64,000 nucleotides of DNA from Janibacter sp. HTCC2649 (lineage in GTDB: Bacteria; Actinomycetota; Actinomycetes; Actinomycetales; Dermatophilaceae). The stretch spans positions 1,215,978-1,279,977 of the forward strand of contig NZ_CH672413.1 in assembly GCF_000152705.1 (NCBI RefSeq), written 5' to 3'. Of the stretch, positions 7,476-16,782 are shown one piece after another. The notes beneath the pieces were generated by a model. That model did no database searches, was not told where the DNA came from, and was given only the letters and a program-made list of their open reading frames with translations. A program made the position numbers and the translations under genes. The stretch's first letter is position 1; each line of letters opens with the position of its first letter.

Positions 7476-10034
7476 GTGCCCGGCAAGAACCTCACCCGCG
7501 TCGAGGCCGAGGAGCGCGCCGCGCTCGTCTCGGTGCAGTCGTATGCCGTCGAGCTCGACCTCACGACGTCCGAGACGACCTTCGCGACGACGAGCACGAT
7601 CACCTTCACCTCGACCGAGGGAGCCGCGACCTTCGTCGACTTCCTCGGTGAGTCGATCGACAAGGTGACCCTCAACGGCGAAGGGGTGGAGCCGGCATAC
7701 GACGGGTCCCGTCTTTCGATCAGCGGGCTGGCGGCACAGAACGAACTGCGCATCGAGGCCACGGGCAAGTACATGAACACGGGCGAGGGCCTGCACCGCT
7801 TCGTCGACCCGGTCGATGACGAGGTCTACCTCTACAGCCAGTTCGAGGTCCCGGACTCGCGTCGCATGTATCCCGTGTTCGAGCAGCCCGACCTCAAGGC
7901 GCGCTTCACGTTCACGGTGACGGCCCCGAGCCACTGGCAGGTGCTGTCCAACTCCCCCACGCCGGAGTCGACGCCGACCGACCGCGACGGTGTCGCGACG
8001 TGGGCCTTCACGCCCACCGAGCCGATCTCGAGCTACATCACCGCACTCGTCGCCGGTCCCTACGACGTCGTGCGTGACTCGCTGACGAGCCGCCGTGGCG
8101 AGGTCCCCCTCGGCATCTTCTGCCGCAAGTCGCTCACGCAGTTCCTCGACGCCGACAACCTCTTCGACCTGACCAAGCGCGGATTCGCGTTCTTCGAGGC
8201 CGAGTTCGACCAGGAGTACCCGTTCGAGAAGTACGACCAGATCTTCACGCCCGAATACAACATGGGTGCGATGGAGAACGCCGGCTGCGTGACGTTCAAC
8301 GAGATGTACGTCTTCCGCTCCAAGGTCAGCGACGCCCTCATCGAGCGCCGTGGCCTCACCGTCCTTCACGAGCTCGCCCACATGTGGTTCGGCAACCTCG
8401 TCACGATGAAGTGGTGGAACGACCTCTGGCTCAACGAGTCCTTCGCCGAGTGGGCGTCGACGACCGCCCAGTCCGAGGCCACCCAGTGGACCGAGGCCTG
8501 GACGACCTTCGGCACCCACGAGAAGGACTGGGCCTACCGCCAGGACCAGCTCTCCTCAACCCACCCGATCGTCGCGCCGATCCGCGACCTCGAGGACGTC
8601 GAGGTCAACTTCGACGGCATCACCTACGCCAAGGGCGCCTCCGTCCTCAAGCAGCTCGTCGCCTACGTCGGGCGCGAGCCGTTCCGCGACGGGCTGCGCG
8701 CCTACTTCGCCAAGCACAAGTGGAGCAACACGACCCTCGATGACCTCCTCGACGACCTCGAGGCGACGTCGGGTCGCGACCTGCGCACCTGGAGCAAGGC
8801 CTGGCTCGAGACCGCCGGCGTCAACACGCTGCGCCCGGTCATCGAGGTCGATGACCGTGGCCTCATCTCGGGTGCGGTCATCGAGCAGACCTTTGCCAAG
8901 GGCTTCGAGACGATCCGCCCCCACCGTCTTGCCATCGGCCTGTATGCCGTGGAGCTGGGTGGCAAGGGCGGCGCCCGTCTCGTGCGGACCGACCGTCTCG
9001 AGCTCGACCTCGTCGGCGAGCGCACCGAGGTCTCCGAGCTCATCGGTCGCAAGCAGCCCGACCTGGTCCTCGTCAACGACGACGACCTCACCTACGCCAA
9101 GATCCGTCTCGACGAGCGCTCCCTCTCGACCGCCATCGAGCACGTGCGTGGCTTCGAGAGCTCGCTCCCGAAGTCCCTCGTCCTCGCGTCGGCGTGGGAC
9201 ATGACCCGCGACGCCGAGATGAGCGCCCGGACCTTCGCCGACCTCGTGCTCGAGGTCCTGCCCGGCGAGTCCGACTCGACCCTCATCCGCACCCTGGTCG
9301 CTCAGCTCTCGAGGGCAGTCAACCTCTATGTGGCTCCCGAGAACCGTGACGAGACCCGGCGCTCGACACTCGCCAAGCTCTGGGATGCCGCGAAGTCGGC
9401 CGCGCCCGGCAGCGATGCCCAGCTCCAGCTCGTCACCACGGCAGCCGGCTTCACCACGACGGGTGACGACACGGCATACCTGCGTGGTCTTCTCTCGGGC
9501 ACCGAGAGCCTCGACGGACTCACGCTCGACACGGACATGCGGTGGACGCTGCTCACCGGTCTCGCGGGGGCGAACGCCCTCGAGGACGGTGAGATCGATG
9601 TCGAGCTGACGCGCGACGCCACGGCCACAGGTCGCGAGCGGGCAGCCCGGGCACGCGCTTCGGTGCCCACGCCAGAGGCGAAGGAGGCGGCGTGGAAGGC
9701 CGCCATCGAGGACGACGGTCTGTCCAACTCGATGGTCGATGCCTACAGTCTCGGCTTCGGTCGCACGGGTGACGTGAGCGCGCTCCAGCCGTTCGTCGCT
9801 CGCTACCACGATGTGCTGAAGTCGTTGCAGGACAAGGGTTCCATGGCGCTCGTCGAGTCGATCGTCGTGGGCTTCTATCCGCGCGGTCTGGCCTCGGTCG
9901 AGCTGCGTGACGCCACGCAGGCCTGGCTCGATGCCAACACCGACTCCCCTGACGCGCTGCGCCGGATCGTCGCCGAGAACCGCGACCCCATGACGCGCGC
10001 CCTCGCGGCGCAGGAGCGTGACGCCCAGGCATGA
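7476..10034 (+). CDS. pepN: Aminopeptidase N (M1 family zinc metallopeptidase)
   Basis: 852 residues from a GTG preceded by AGGAG at 7464-7468. It removes N-terminal residues from peptides in the cytoplasm. The exopeptidase motif GAMEN is near residue 262, the zinc motif HELAH near 298 with the third ligand Glu in NESFAEW near 320; an ERAP1-like C-terminal domain follows. Full length for the actinobacterial PepN family. It is divergent from the DsbA-like gene and overlaps mscS by four bases (ATGA). Confidence 0.95.
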   Translation: MPGKNLTRVEAEERAALVSVQSYAVELDLTTSETTFATTSTITFTSTEGAATFVDFLGESIDKVTLNGEGVEPAYDGSRLSISGLAAQNELRIEATGKYMNTGEGLHRFVDPVDDEVYLYSQFEVPDSRRMYPVFEQPDLKARFTFTVTAPSHWQVLSNSPTPESTPTDRDGVATWAFTPTEPISSYITALVAGPYDVVRDSLTSRRGEVPLGIFCRKSLTQFLDADNLFDLTKRGFAFFEAEFDQEYPFEKYDQIFTPEYNMGAMENAGCVTFNEMYVFRSKVSDALIERRGLTVLHELAHMWFGNLVTMKWWNDLWLNESFAEWASTTAQSEATQWTEAWTTFGTHEKDWAYRQDQLSSTHPIVAPIRDLEDVEVNFDGITYAKGASVLKQLVAYVGREPFRDGLRAYFAKHKWSNTTLDDLLDDLEATSGRDLRTWSKAWLETAGVNTLRPVIEVDDRGLISGAVIEQTFAKGFETIRPHRLAIGLYAVELGGKGGARLVRTDRLELDLVGERTEVSELIGRKQPDLVLVNDDDLTYAKIRLDERSLSTAIEHVRGFESSLPKSLVLASAWDMTRDAEMSARTFADLVLEVLPGESDSTLIRTLVAQLSRAVNLYVAPENRDETRRSTLAKLWDAAKSAAPGSDAQLQLVTTAAGFTTTGDDTAYLRGLLSGTESLDGLTLDTDMRWTLLTGLAGANALEDGEIDVELTRDATATGRERAARARASVPTPEAKEAAWKAAIEDDGLSNSMVDAYSLGFGRTGDVSALQPFVARYHDVLKSLQDKGSMALVESIVVGFYPRGLASVELRDATQAWLDANTDSPDALRRIVAENRDPMTRALAAQERDAQA

Positions 10035-10957
10035 CCGAAGCCGACCTCGCCAAGACCCTGGTGACCGCCGACCGGATCCAGGAGTGGCTGCTCACGGACG
10101 GTCTGCGGATCCTGCTCACGCTGGCCCTCGCCGTCATCGTGCGCTGGCTGCTGCACCGGCTCATCGCGCGCGTCGTGAAGACGATGACGTCCAAGACGAC
10201 CGCGCGCGACGACGAGGGGCGTGACCGCTCCCTGACCGGCAGGCTCTTCGCCGAGGCGTCGGCGACCGCGCGAGCGCGCCACCAGCAGCGGACGGCGACC
10301 CTTGGGTCGTTGCTGCGCAGCAGCGTGACGTTCGTCGTCGGGCTCGTCGCGATGCTGACGGTGATGGCGCTCGTCGGGATTCCCCTCGGCCCCTTGCTCG
10401 CCTCGGCCGGTGTCGGGGGTGTGGCTCTCGGGTTCGGTGCGCAGAGCCTCGTCAAGGACTTCCTGTCCGGGGTGTTCATGATCCTCGAGGACCAGTACGG
10501 CGTCGGTGATGTCATCGACACAGGTGAGGCCATCGGCACCGTCGAGGAGGTGTCGCTGCGGGTGACTCGCCTGCGCGACGCCAACGGCGTCACCTGGTAC
10601 ATCCGCAACGGCGAGATCATCCGGATCGGCAACCTCAGCCAGCACCGGGCCACGGCGATCGTCGACGTGCCCGTCGCCTATGACGAGGACGTCGCTCACG
10701 TCACCGCCGTCATCAGCGACGCGGCTGCGGCGATGGCCGCAGACAAGGCGTGGGAGGGGCGGCTGCTCGACACCCCCAAGGTCGCCGGCATCGAATCCAT
10801 CGTCGGCCAGACGATGACGCTGCGGGTCCTGGCCGAGGCATCACCGAGCGACAAGGTCGACATCCAGCGCGAGCTGCGACAGCGCATCAAGTCGGCCCTC
10901 GACGTCGCTGGCGTCAAGGCACCGCCGATGAACCCCTTCGGAGGGCCCCGACCGTGA
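10031..10957 (+). CDS. mscS: Small-conductance mechanosensitive channel (MscS family)
   Basis: 308 residues with about three transmembrane segments (about 22-45, 95-115, 120-142). The third carries the Gly/Ala-rich pore helix GVGGVALGFGAQSLVKDF, the MscS signature, followed by a cytoplasmic beta domain (YGVGDVIDTGEAIGTVEEVSLRVT). It would release solutes on hypo-osmotic shock. Its start overlaps the pepN stop codon, and its stop overlaps the globin start (GTGA), so pepN, mscS and globin form a coupled operon. Confidence 0.92.
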   Translation: MTEADLAKTLVTADRIQEWLLTDGLRILLTLALAVIVRWLLHRLIARVVKTMTSKTTARDDEGRDRSLTGRLFAEASATARARHQQRTATLGSLLRSSVTFVVGLVAMLTVMALVGIPLGPLLASAGVGGVALGFGAQSLVKDFLSGVFMILEDQYGVGDVIDTGEAIGTVEEVSLRVTRLRDANGVTWYIRNGEIIRIGNLSQHRATAIVDVPVAYDEDVAHVTAVISDAAAAMAADKAWEGRLLDTPKVAGIESIVGQTMTLRVLAEASPSDKVDIQRELRQRIKSALDVAGVKAPPMNPFGGPRP

Positions 10958-11397
10958 GCTTCTACGAAGAGGTCGGCGGCGCTGCGACGTTCGAGCGCCT
11001 CGTCCACGCGTTCTACGTCGGTGTCGCGGCAGACCCCGAGCTGCGGGCGCTCTACCCCGAGGAGGACCTCGCCCCGGCCGAGCGGCGGCTGCGGATGTTC
11101 CTCGAGCAGTACTTCGGTGGACCCAACGCCTACAGCCAGGAGCGCGGCCATCCGCGGTTGCGGATGCGGCACGCGCCCTACCCGGTGACGCTCGACATGC
11201 GCGACCGGTGGATGCGGCACATGATCTCGGCGATGGAGACGCTGGACCTGCCCGAGGCCCACGCCGAGGCCATGCGCGACTACTTCATGCGCGCGGCGCA
11301 CATGCTCGTCAACACCGACGAGGCGCCGACGCTGGCGCCATCGGCCGGTGGCCCGTCCTCCTCCCCCGTAGACCCCGAGGGACGCCCGACCCTCTGA
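10954..11397 (+). CDS. glbO: Group II truncated haemoglobin (GlbO-like)
   Basis: 147 residues from a GTG that overlaps the mscS stop. FYEEVGG at the start, a FLEQYFGGP segment and LRMRHAPYPV, which contains the proximal F8 His, fit group II truncated globins; the B10 Tyr of AFYVGV is present. These bind O2, NO or H2O2 and are linked to stress protection. The C-terminus carries about 20 extra low-complexity residues (Pro/Ser-rich). The alpha-glucosidase gene follows after one intervening gene, echoing M. tuberculosis glbO-aglA. Confidence 0.93.
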   Translation: MSFYEEVGGAATFERLVHAFYVGVAADPELRALYPEEDLAPAERRLRMFLEQYFGGPNAYSQERGHPRLRMRHAPYPVTLDMRDRWMRHMISAMETLDLPEAHAEAMRDYFMRAAHMLVNTDEAPTLAPSAGGPSSSPVDPEGRPTL

Positions 11398-11404
11398 CGA
11401 TCAA

Positions 11405-11423
11405 CTTCGTGCCCCCAACGGAC
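11405..11423 (+). repeat. Divergent copy of the CTTCGTGCCCC core after the globin gene
   Basis: CTTCGTGCCCCCAACGGAC differs from the core of the array at 4735 at only two positions, which break the internal CGTGC/GCACG stem. It starts eight bases after the globin stop codon, at the operon's 3' end, the same kind of position as the other copies. Confidence 0.6.
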
Positions 11424-11476
11424 ACCTCGCCTGCGCTCCCCGCAGCAGGTTGCTGCCATGGGGTAGGACTGGTGGC

Positions 11477-11980
11477 ATGACCGAAGAGTCGCTGCTCGCA
11501 CCCCTCCCCGACCATGCGAAGTCCTTGCTCGAGCGCAATGCCTACCTGACGCTCGGAACTGTTGGGGCCGATGGACAACCGTGGACCTCGCCGGTCTACA
11601 TGGCGGCCGACGGGCTCGCCGACTTCTACTGGGTGTCGAACCGGGCCTCGCTCCATTCGGTCAACGTCGAGGCTCACCCCGAGGTGAGCCTCGTCGTCTT
11701 CGACTCGACCGTTCCGGCGTACCACGGACGTGCGCTGTATGCCGTGGGCACGGCTGCCGTGGTCGACGAGACCGAGCTGGAGCACGGGTTGCGTGTCTAT
11801 CCTGGTCCGCCGTCGCGTGGTGGCAGCGTCATGGCCCTCGAAGACGTGACTGGCGAGTCTCCCTACCGGCTCTATCGGATGCGGGCGAGCCAGGTCTGGG
11901 TGCTGTGCCCGCGTGGACCCCGACAGCCCTGCCCCCGCCACGGCCGCGCGGAGGACCACCGCGAGCTGGTGCACCCCTGA
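11477..11980 (+). CDS. Pyridoxamine 5'-phosphate oxidase-family split-barrel protein
   Basis: 167 residues, a single FMN/F420-binding split-barrel domain: NAYLTLGTVGADGQPWTSPVYMAADG, FYWVSNRASLHSVNVEAHPEVSLVVFDS and LYAVGTAAVV. Proteins of this size and pattern in actinobacteria are flavin or deazaflavin (F420) dependent reductases or simple binding proteins; the sequence does not show the substrate. An in-frame ATG 27 bases upstream is possible but lacks a better ribosome-binding site. A hairpin made from the core repeat follows its stop codon directly. Confidence 0.75.
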   Translation: MTEESLLAPLPDHAKSLLERNAYLTLGTVGADGQPWTSPVYMAADGLADFYWVSNRASLHSVNVEAHPEVSLVVFDSTVPAYHGRALYAVGTAAVVDETELEHGLRVYPGPPSRGGSVMALEDVTGESPYRLYRMRASQVWVLCPRGPRQPCPRHGRAEDHRELVHP

Positions 11981-11985
11981 GCCGT

Positions 11986-12041
11986 CTTCGTGCCCGGCAC
12001 GGACCACTCGCTGACGCTCGCCGTCCGTGCGGGGCACGAAG
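11986..12041. repeat. Intergenic hairpin made of two inverted copies of the 19-bp core
   Basis: Left arm CTTCGTGCCCGGCACGGAC at 11986-12004 and right arm GTCCGTGCGGGGCACGAAG at 12023-12041 are inverse complements with one mismatch, separated by 18 bases. It begins six bases after a stop codon and could act as a terminator for the preceding gene. It is the minimal form of the arrays at 4735-5044. Confidence 0.85.
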
Positions 12042-12091
12042 TCGAGGGGTGGGGATGTCGCGGGCGGACGGCATACGGAAGCATGGGGTAG

Positions 12092-13846
12092 GTGACTCAG
12101 AACACCACCGCCGCCGCCCAACTGCACCCCGCCGACCCGGCTGACGCGCCGTGGTGGCGCGACGCCGTGATCTATCAGATCTATCCGCGGTCGTGGGCCG
12201 ACTCCGACGGCGACGGCATCGGCGACCTGCCCGGGATCACGGCCCGGCTCCCCTACCTGCGCGACCTCGGCGTCGACGCGATCTGGCTGTCACCGTTCTA
12301 CGTCTCGCCGATGCACGACGCGGGCTACGACGTCGCGGACTACCGCAACATCGACCCGATCTTCGGCTCGCTCGACGACGCCGACGCCCTCATCGCCGGT
12401 GCCCACGACCTCGGGCTCAAGGTCATCGTCGACCTCGTGCCGAACCACTCCTCGAGTGCGCACGAGTGGTTCCAGGCGGCGCTGGCCGCGGAGCCCGGGA
12501 GCGCCGAGCGGGGTCGCTACATCTTCCGCGAGGGCAAGGGCGAGAACGGCGAGGAGCCGCCCAACAACTGGCCGTCCGTGTTCGGTGGCAACGGGTGGAC
12601 CCGCGTCACGGAGGCTGATGGGACGCCCGGCCAGTGGTACCTCCACATCTTCGACACCACCCAGCCCGACTACGACTGGACCAACCCCGAGGTCGGCGAC
12701 GAGTTCGCGTCGATCCTCGAGTTCTGGTGCGAGCGTGGCGTCGATGGCTTCCGGGTCGACGTCGCCCACGGCCTCGTCAAGGAAGAAGGTCTGCCCGACT
12801 GGGACGGCCCGCTCCAGATGCTCGACAACTCCGACGCCGCATTGCCTTCGGGCGAGGACGAGCCGATCCGCGTCCACGAGGCCGGCCCCGGCGCCAAGCC
12901 GCCGATGTGGGACCAAGAAGGCGTGCACGAGATCTATCGCCGTTGGCGGTCGCTGCTCGACAAGCAGCCCTCTCCCGAGCGGATTCTGTGCGCCGAGGCG
13001 TGGGTGAAGCCGGAGAGCCAGCTGGCCCGCTACGTCCGCAGCGACGAGATGCACCAGGCCTTCAACTTCGACTTCCTCGACACCCACTGGAACGCCGAAC
13101 GGTTCCGCAACGTCATCACGACCTCCTTCGAGGAGAACGATGCGGTCGGCGCTCCGACGACGTGGGTGCTGTCCAACCACGACGTGGTCCGTCACGCGTC
13201 CCGGCTCGGCCTCGACCAGTCCCTGCCGCGCCCCAACGGCATCGCCGCCGACCAGGCCCAGCCCAATGCCGAGCTCGGCCTGCGCCGGGCCCGTGCGGCC
13301 ACGATGTTGATGCTCGGCCTGCCCGGCAGCGCCTACATCTATCAGGGCGAGGAGCTCGGGCTCCCCGAGTCGACCGACATGCCGGACGAGTTCCGTCAGG
13401 ACCCGACGTTCCACCGCACCGAGGGCAAGGAGATCGGGCGCGACGGTTGCCGGGTGCCGATCCCCTGGGTGCGCGATGCGCCCAGCCTGGGCTTCGGGCC
13501 GAGCGACAGGACGTGGCTGCCTCAGCCCGAGTCCTACGGCGCGTATGCCGTGGACCAGCAGGCCGGTGTCGCCGGCTCCACGCTCGAGCTCTATCGCTCG
13601 ATGCTGGCGGCACGGCGAGAGGCCGGTCTCGGACTGGGCTCGGCCGCCTGGCACGAGCTCTCCGGTGGTGACGTCATCGCGTTCGTCAACGCGTCCGCCG
13701 ACGACTCGCGCCGGACGCTCGTCCTCGTCAACCTCGGCGCGGAGCCACTGGTCCTGCCCGCAGGCACCGTCGTGACCCACCAGTCCGAGGACCTCACCAC
13801 TGAAGGGCACGTTCCGACCGACGTCGCCGTCTGGGCAAGGATCTGA
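12092..13846 (+). CDS. aglA: Glycoside hydrolase family 13 alpha-glucosidase (AglA-like)
   Basis: 584 residues from a GTG at 12092. It opens with WWRDAVIYQIYPRSWADSDGDGIGDLPGI, then VDLVPNHSS (conserved region I), GFRVDVAHG with the nucleophile Asp (about 220), ILCAEAWV with the acid/base Glu (about 302) and LSNHDVVRH (about 361). This is the oligo-1,6-/alpha-glucosidase type of GH13, acting on short alpha-glucans or maltose/sucrose-type substrates in the cytoplasm (no signal peptide). It is followed after four bases by a glycerophosphodiesterase gene. Placement downstream of glbO mirrors M. tuberculosis aglA (Rv2471, from memory). Confidence 0.9.
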   Translation: MTQNTTAAAQLHPADPADAPWWRDAVIYQIYPRSWADSDGDGIGDLPGITARLPYLRDLGVDAIWLSPFYVSPMHDAGYDVADYRNIDPIFGSLDDADALIAGAHDLGLKVIVDLVPNHSSSAHEWFQAALAAEPGSAERGRYIFREGKGENGEEPPNNWPSVFGGNGWTRVTEADGTPGQWYLHIFDTTQPDYDWTNPEVGDEFASILEFWCERGVDGFRVDVAHGLVKEEGLPDWDGPLQMLDNSDAALPSGEDEPIRVHEAGPGAKPPMWDQEGVHEIYRRWRSLLDKQPSPERILCAEAWVKPESQLARYVRSDEMHQAFNFDFLDTHWNAERFRNVITTSFEENDAVGAPTTWVLSNHDVVRHASRLGLDQSLPRPNGIAADQAQPNAELGLRRARAATMLMLGLPGSAYIYQGEELGLPESTDMPDEFRQDPTFHRTEGKEIGRDGCRVPIPWVRDAPSLGFGPSDRTWLPQPESYGAYAVDQQAGVAGSTLELYRSMLAARREAGLGLGSAAWHELSGGDVIAFVNASADDSRRTLVLVNLGAEPLVLPAGTVVTHQSEDLTTEGHVPTDVAVWARI

Positions 13847-13850
13847 CGCC

Positions 13851-14666
13851 ATGGCACGGGCATCGGAGTTCGCCTACTTCGACCACGTCGGACCCATCGG
13901 GATGGCACATCGTGGCGGTGCGGCATACGGGCCGAATGTCGGTCTCGAGAACACGATGGGTGCCTTCCGTCGTGCCGTGGCGATGGGTTATGGCTACCTC
14001 GAGACGGACGTCCACGCCACCGCTGACGGGGAGCTCGTGGCCTTCCACGACACGCACCTCGACCGCACCACGGACAGCGTGGGAGCCATCATTGACCTCC
14101 CGTATGCCGCGGTGCGCGAGGCGCGGATCAACGGCACCGACCCCGTCCCCCTGCTGACGGAGCTGCTCGAGGAGTTCCCGACGACGCGCCTCAACATCGA
14201 CATCAAGGCCGACGCCGCACTCGACCCGACGATCAGCACGATTCGGCGGCACAACGCCATCGACCGCGTGTGCATCGCGTCGTTCAGCGAGCTGCGGGTG
14301 CGCGCTGCTCGGCGGGCCCTCGGTCACTCTTTGGCGACGGCTGCGGGGCAGGTCGGAACGGGTGCGCTGCGCTACGCCCCCGGGCCGTTGTCGCGGTGGC
14401 TGCACACGCCCGCGCCGGTGCTCCAGATCCCGGTGGCTCACCGCATGCGCGGACGCGAGATCACGCTCGTGACACCGCAGCTGGTGTCGGTGGCCCATCG
14501 TCTGGGCAAGCAGGTGCATGTGTGGTTCCACTCGTGGAGCGACGAGTCCACGACCGAGATGCACCGCCTCCTCGACATGGGTGTCGATGGCATCGTCACC
14601 GATCACATCGCCAGGCTGCGCGACGTGCTGGCCGAACGCGGCCACCCACTGACCCCGGCCGCCTGA
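13851..14666 (+). CDS. Glycerophosphodiester phosphodiesterase
   Basis: 271 residues with the GDPD active-site set: MAHRGG (catalytic His), LENTMGAF, ETDVHATADGELVAFHD (metal Glu/Asp and second His) and a late GVDGIVTDHIARL. It hydrolyses glycerophosphodiesters to glycerol-3-phosphate and an alcohol. No signal peptide, so a cytoplasmic enzyme. It lies between the alpha-glucosidase and an MFS transporter with 4-bp gaps on either side, so the three are probably one transcript. Confidence 0.9.
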   Translation: MARASEFAYFDHVGPIGMAHRGGAAYGPNVGLENTMGAFRRAVAMGYGYLETDVHATADGELVAFHDTHLDRTTDSVGAIIDLPYAAVREARINGTDPVPLLTELLEEFPTTRLNIDIKADAALDPTISTIRRHNAIDRVCIASFSELRVRAARRALGHSLATAAGQVGTGALRYAPGPLSRWLHTPAPVLQIPVAHRMRGREITLVTPQLVSVAHRLGKQVHVWFHSWSDESTTEMHRLLDMGVDGIVTDHIARLRDVLAERGHPLTPAA

Positions 14667-14670
14667 CCCG

Positions 14671-16068
14671 GTGTCGGCGCCGAACAGCACAACCTCACCG
14701 ACCCGCGGAGGCGTCTTCGGACCGGAGTATGCCGCTCTCACCCTGGCACTTCTTTCACTCATCTCGGTCATCGCCTTTGAGGGCATGGCTGTCTCGACGG
14801 CGATGCCCGAGGTCGCTCTCGAGCTCGATGCCGTCCGGTCGTACGGGTTGGCGTTCTCGGTCATGCTCACCACCCAGCTGCTCGGCATCGTTCTGGCAGG
14901 GGTGTGGTGCGACCGCTCCGGGTCCCTGCCGTCGTTGCTGACGGGGCAGGGTCTGTTTGCGGTGGGCTGTGCGATCTGTGGGGCATCGACGGACTTCGCG
15001 CCGTTCCTCGTGGGGCGAGCGGTGGCGGGGCTCGGGGCTGGGTTGACCTTCGTCGCCGCCTTCGTCCTCATTGGGCGGACCTATCCCGAAGCGTTGCGGC
15101 CCAAGGTGTTCAGCGTCATCAGCGCTGCGTGGGTTCTCCCCTCCCTGATCGGCCCGGTGATCGCCGGATGGGTGACGAGCACGTGGTCGTGGCGCTGGGT
15201 CTTCTGGATGGTCATCGCACCGGTGGCCGTGGCCCTGGTCGTGCTGCTCATCCGGAGGAGCCAGATCCGCGCCGCTGACTCAACCGTCGACGCCTCGAGC
15301 CGTGACCACGGCACGCACGTGCGCGCGGCCTGGCTGGGGCTCGGCATCGCGGTGTCCGCCGGCGTCATGCAGTGGGGCACGCACGAACTCGAGCTGACGT
15401 GGTCGGCCCAGACGGTCGCGGCGCTCGTCGGGCTCGTGGGGGTGTTCCTATGCGCACCTCGGCTGCTGCCTCCGGGGACGTTCACAATGCGACGCGGGCT
15501 GTCGTCCGTGATGATCAGCCGCTTCTTCCTGCCGTGTGCGTTCTTCGGCACGATCACCTACATCCCGCTCATGCTCACCGGCGAACGCGGACTTTCACTG
15601 GCCCAGGCCGGGTCCGTCTTGGCGATCGGCTCCATCGGCTGGTCGCTGGGGTCGTGGATCCAGGGGCGTGACCGCTTCTCCGGGGTGCGCGATCGGCTCG
15701 TGAGCCTCGGTGGTGGTGCGCTGGCCGTTGGGCTGGCCGGGGTCGTGCTCGTGACCTGGGCCGGCTGGTGGCCGTGGTTCATCGCGGCGCCGCTCGCCGT
15801 CGCTGGAATGGGGATGGGCATGGGTACGGCGAGCCTGTCGGTCCTCGCCCTGTCACTCACCGCTCCGTCCGATCACGGGTCGGCGTCATCCAACCTCCAG
15901 TTGTCGGACGTGCTCGGCTCGGTGATCGGCATCGCCGCCACGGGTGCCGTGTTCGCCGCGCTGCACACGCGCGCCGGCGAGGACGTGCCCGCCTTTGTCG
16001 CGATGTGGCTCGGCACATCGGTCGTCGCCACCCTCGTCATCGTCGCCGGCCGCCGCATCCGCACCTGA
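14671..16068 (+). CDS. MFS transporter, drug-exporter type
   Basis: 465 residues, GTG start four bases after the previous stop. About 14 hydrophobic segments; MFS motif A appears as AGVWCDRSGSLPSL in the first cytoplasmic loop and the motif C-like run GPVIAGWV in the fifth segment, pointing to a DHA2-type proton antiporter. Substrate cannot be inferred. It is the last gene of the operon and is followed by a strong hairpin at 16076. Confidence 0.85.
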   Translation: MSAPNSTTSPTRGGVFGPEYAALTLALLSLISVIAFEGMAVSTAMPEVALELDAVRSYGLAFSVMLTTQLLGIVLAGVWCDRSGSLPSLLTGQGLFAVGCAICGASTDFAPFLVGRAVAGLGAGLTFVAAFVLIGRTYPEALRPKVFSVISAAWVLPSLIGPVIAGWVTSTWSWRWVFWMVIAPVAVALVVLLIRRSQIRAADSTVDASSRDHGTHVRAAWLGLGIAVSAGVMQWGTHELELTWSAQTVAALVGLVGVFLCAPRLLPPGTFTMRRGLSSVMISRFFLPCAFFGTITYIPLMLTGERGLSLAQAGSVLAIGSIGWSLGSWIQGRDRFSGVRDRLVSLGGGALAVGLAGVVLVTWAGWWPWFIAAPLAVAGMGMGMGTASLSVLALSLTAPSDHGSASSNLQLSDVLGSVIGIAATGAVFAALHTRAGEDVPAFVAMWLGTSVVATLVIVAGRRIRT

Positions 16069-16075
16069 CGCAACG

Positions 16076-16119
16076 TGATGGAGCCAAAGGCGCGGTATGT
16101 CGCGCCTTTGGCCCCATCA
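16076..16119. terminator. Bidirectional terminator-like hairpin between convergent genes
   Basis: A 19-base arm TGATGGAGCCAAAGGCGCG pairs with CGCGCCTTTGGCCCCATCA with a single mismatch around a 6-base loop GTATGT. It begins 8 bases after the MFS stop and ends 6 bases before the stop of the convergent gene, the position of a shared terminator. The AAAGG/CCTTT within the stem gives no free U-run in either direction. Confidence 0.8.
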
Positions 16120-16125
16120 ATCACG

Positions 16126-16782
16126 TCAGGAACGCGTAAGGGCGTGACCGGCCGGAGTGGTGAGGCGGGTCCAGCGGCCGCTTGTGGCCACGGTTGCCTC
16201 CGCGCCCGGCGTGAGGAATCCGAGAGCGTATGCCGCGAACGCCAGCGCCGCAGGTACCGGCGCCTCGTCCGTCGTGCCAGCGATCGGTCGGCGCCACACC
16301 TGTTCGCGCAAAGCAGCAAGAGCGGGAGCACCTGCACCGGCAGGAGTTCCGTCGGCGACCTCGGCAATACCTTCAGATGCGCTGCGCTGCAACGCTTCTG
16401 AGTCGATCACACCGAGCGGCTGCCACCCGGAACGAGGCGGCGACACGGCCGCCCACGCAGCCGACACCGTCATCGGCGGGACGGGCAGCACGGCCCGCTC
16501 CCCCGGCCGCGCGACCCGGTCACTCACCGACGCGAGCGGGACCAACACGTCGAGCTGAGCCGGCTCAGCCAGCGACGACGTGCGCAGCCCGATCGTCACC
16601 CCGGTGCTGAGCAGACCCGACCCGGGCAACACCCCGACCCACGACGCGAGGACCAGCCCGACAGCCTGAAGTCGCACGGCACCGTCGGCGTCGAGCGCAC
16701 GGGCGCGGGCGGCATACCGGCCAAGGTCCTGGAGGGATTCAGCATCGGCGAGCACGAGCTCGGAGGCGACCACCGTGCTCAC
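16126..16782 (-). CDS. Conserved hypothetical protein downstream of a thioesterase
   Basis: 218 residues, not recognised. The GTG at 16780-16782 is chosen because it overlaps the upstream thioesterase stop codon by four bases. Features: a helical N-terminal part (SELVLADAESLQDLGRYAARARAL), a middle beta-rich part with repeated LPVPPM/VLVPLASV segments, and an Ala-rich C-terminus; no signal peptide or clear membrane helix. Coupling to the thioesterase suggests a shared function, but that is inference. Confidence 0.7.
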   Translation of the reverse strand: MSTVVASELVLADAESLQDLGRYAARARALDADGAVRLQAVGLVLASWVGVLPGSGLLSTGVTIGLRTSSLAEPAQLDVLVPLASVSDRVARPGERAVLPVPPMTVSAAWAAVSPPRSGWQPLGVIDSEALQRSASEGIAEVADGTPAGAGAPALAALREQVWRRPIAGTTDEAPVPAALAFAAYALGFLTPGAEATVATSGRWTRLTTPAGHALTRS

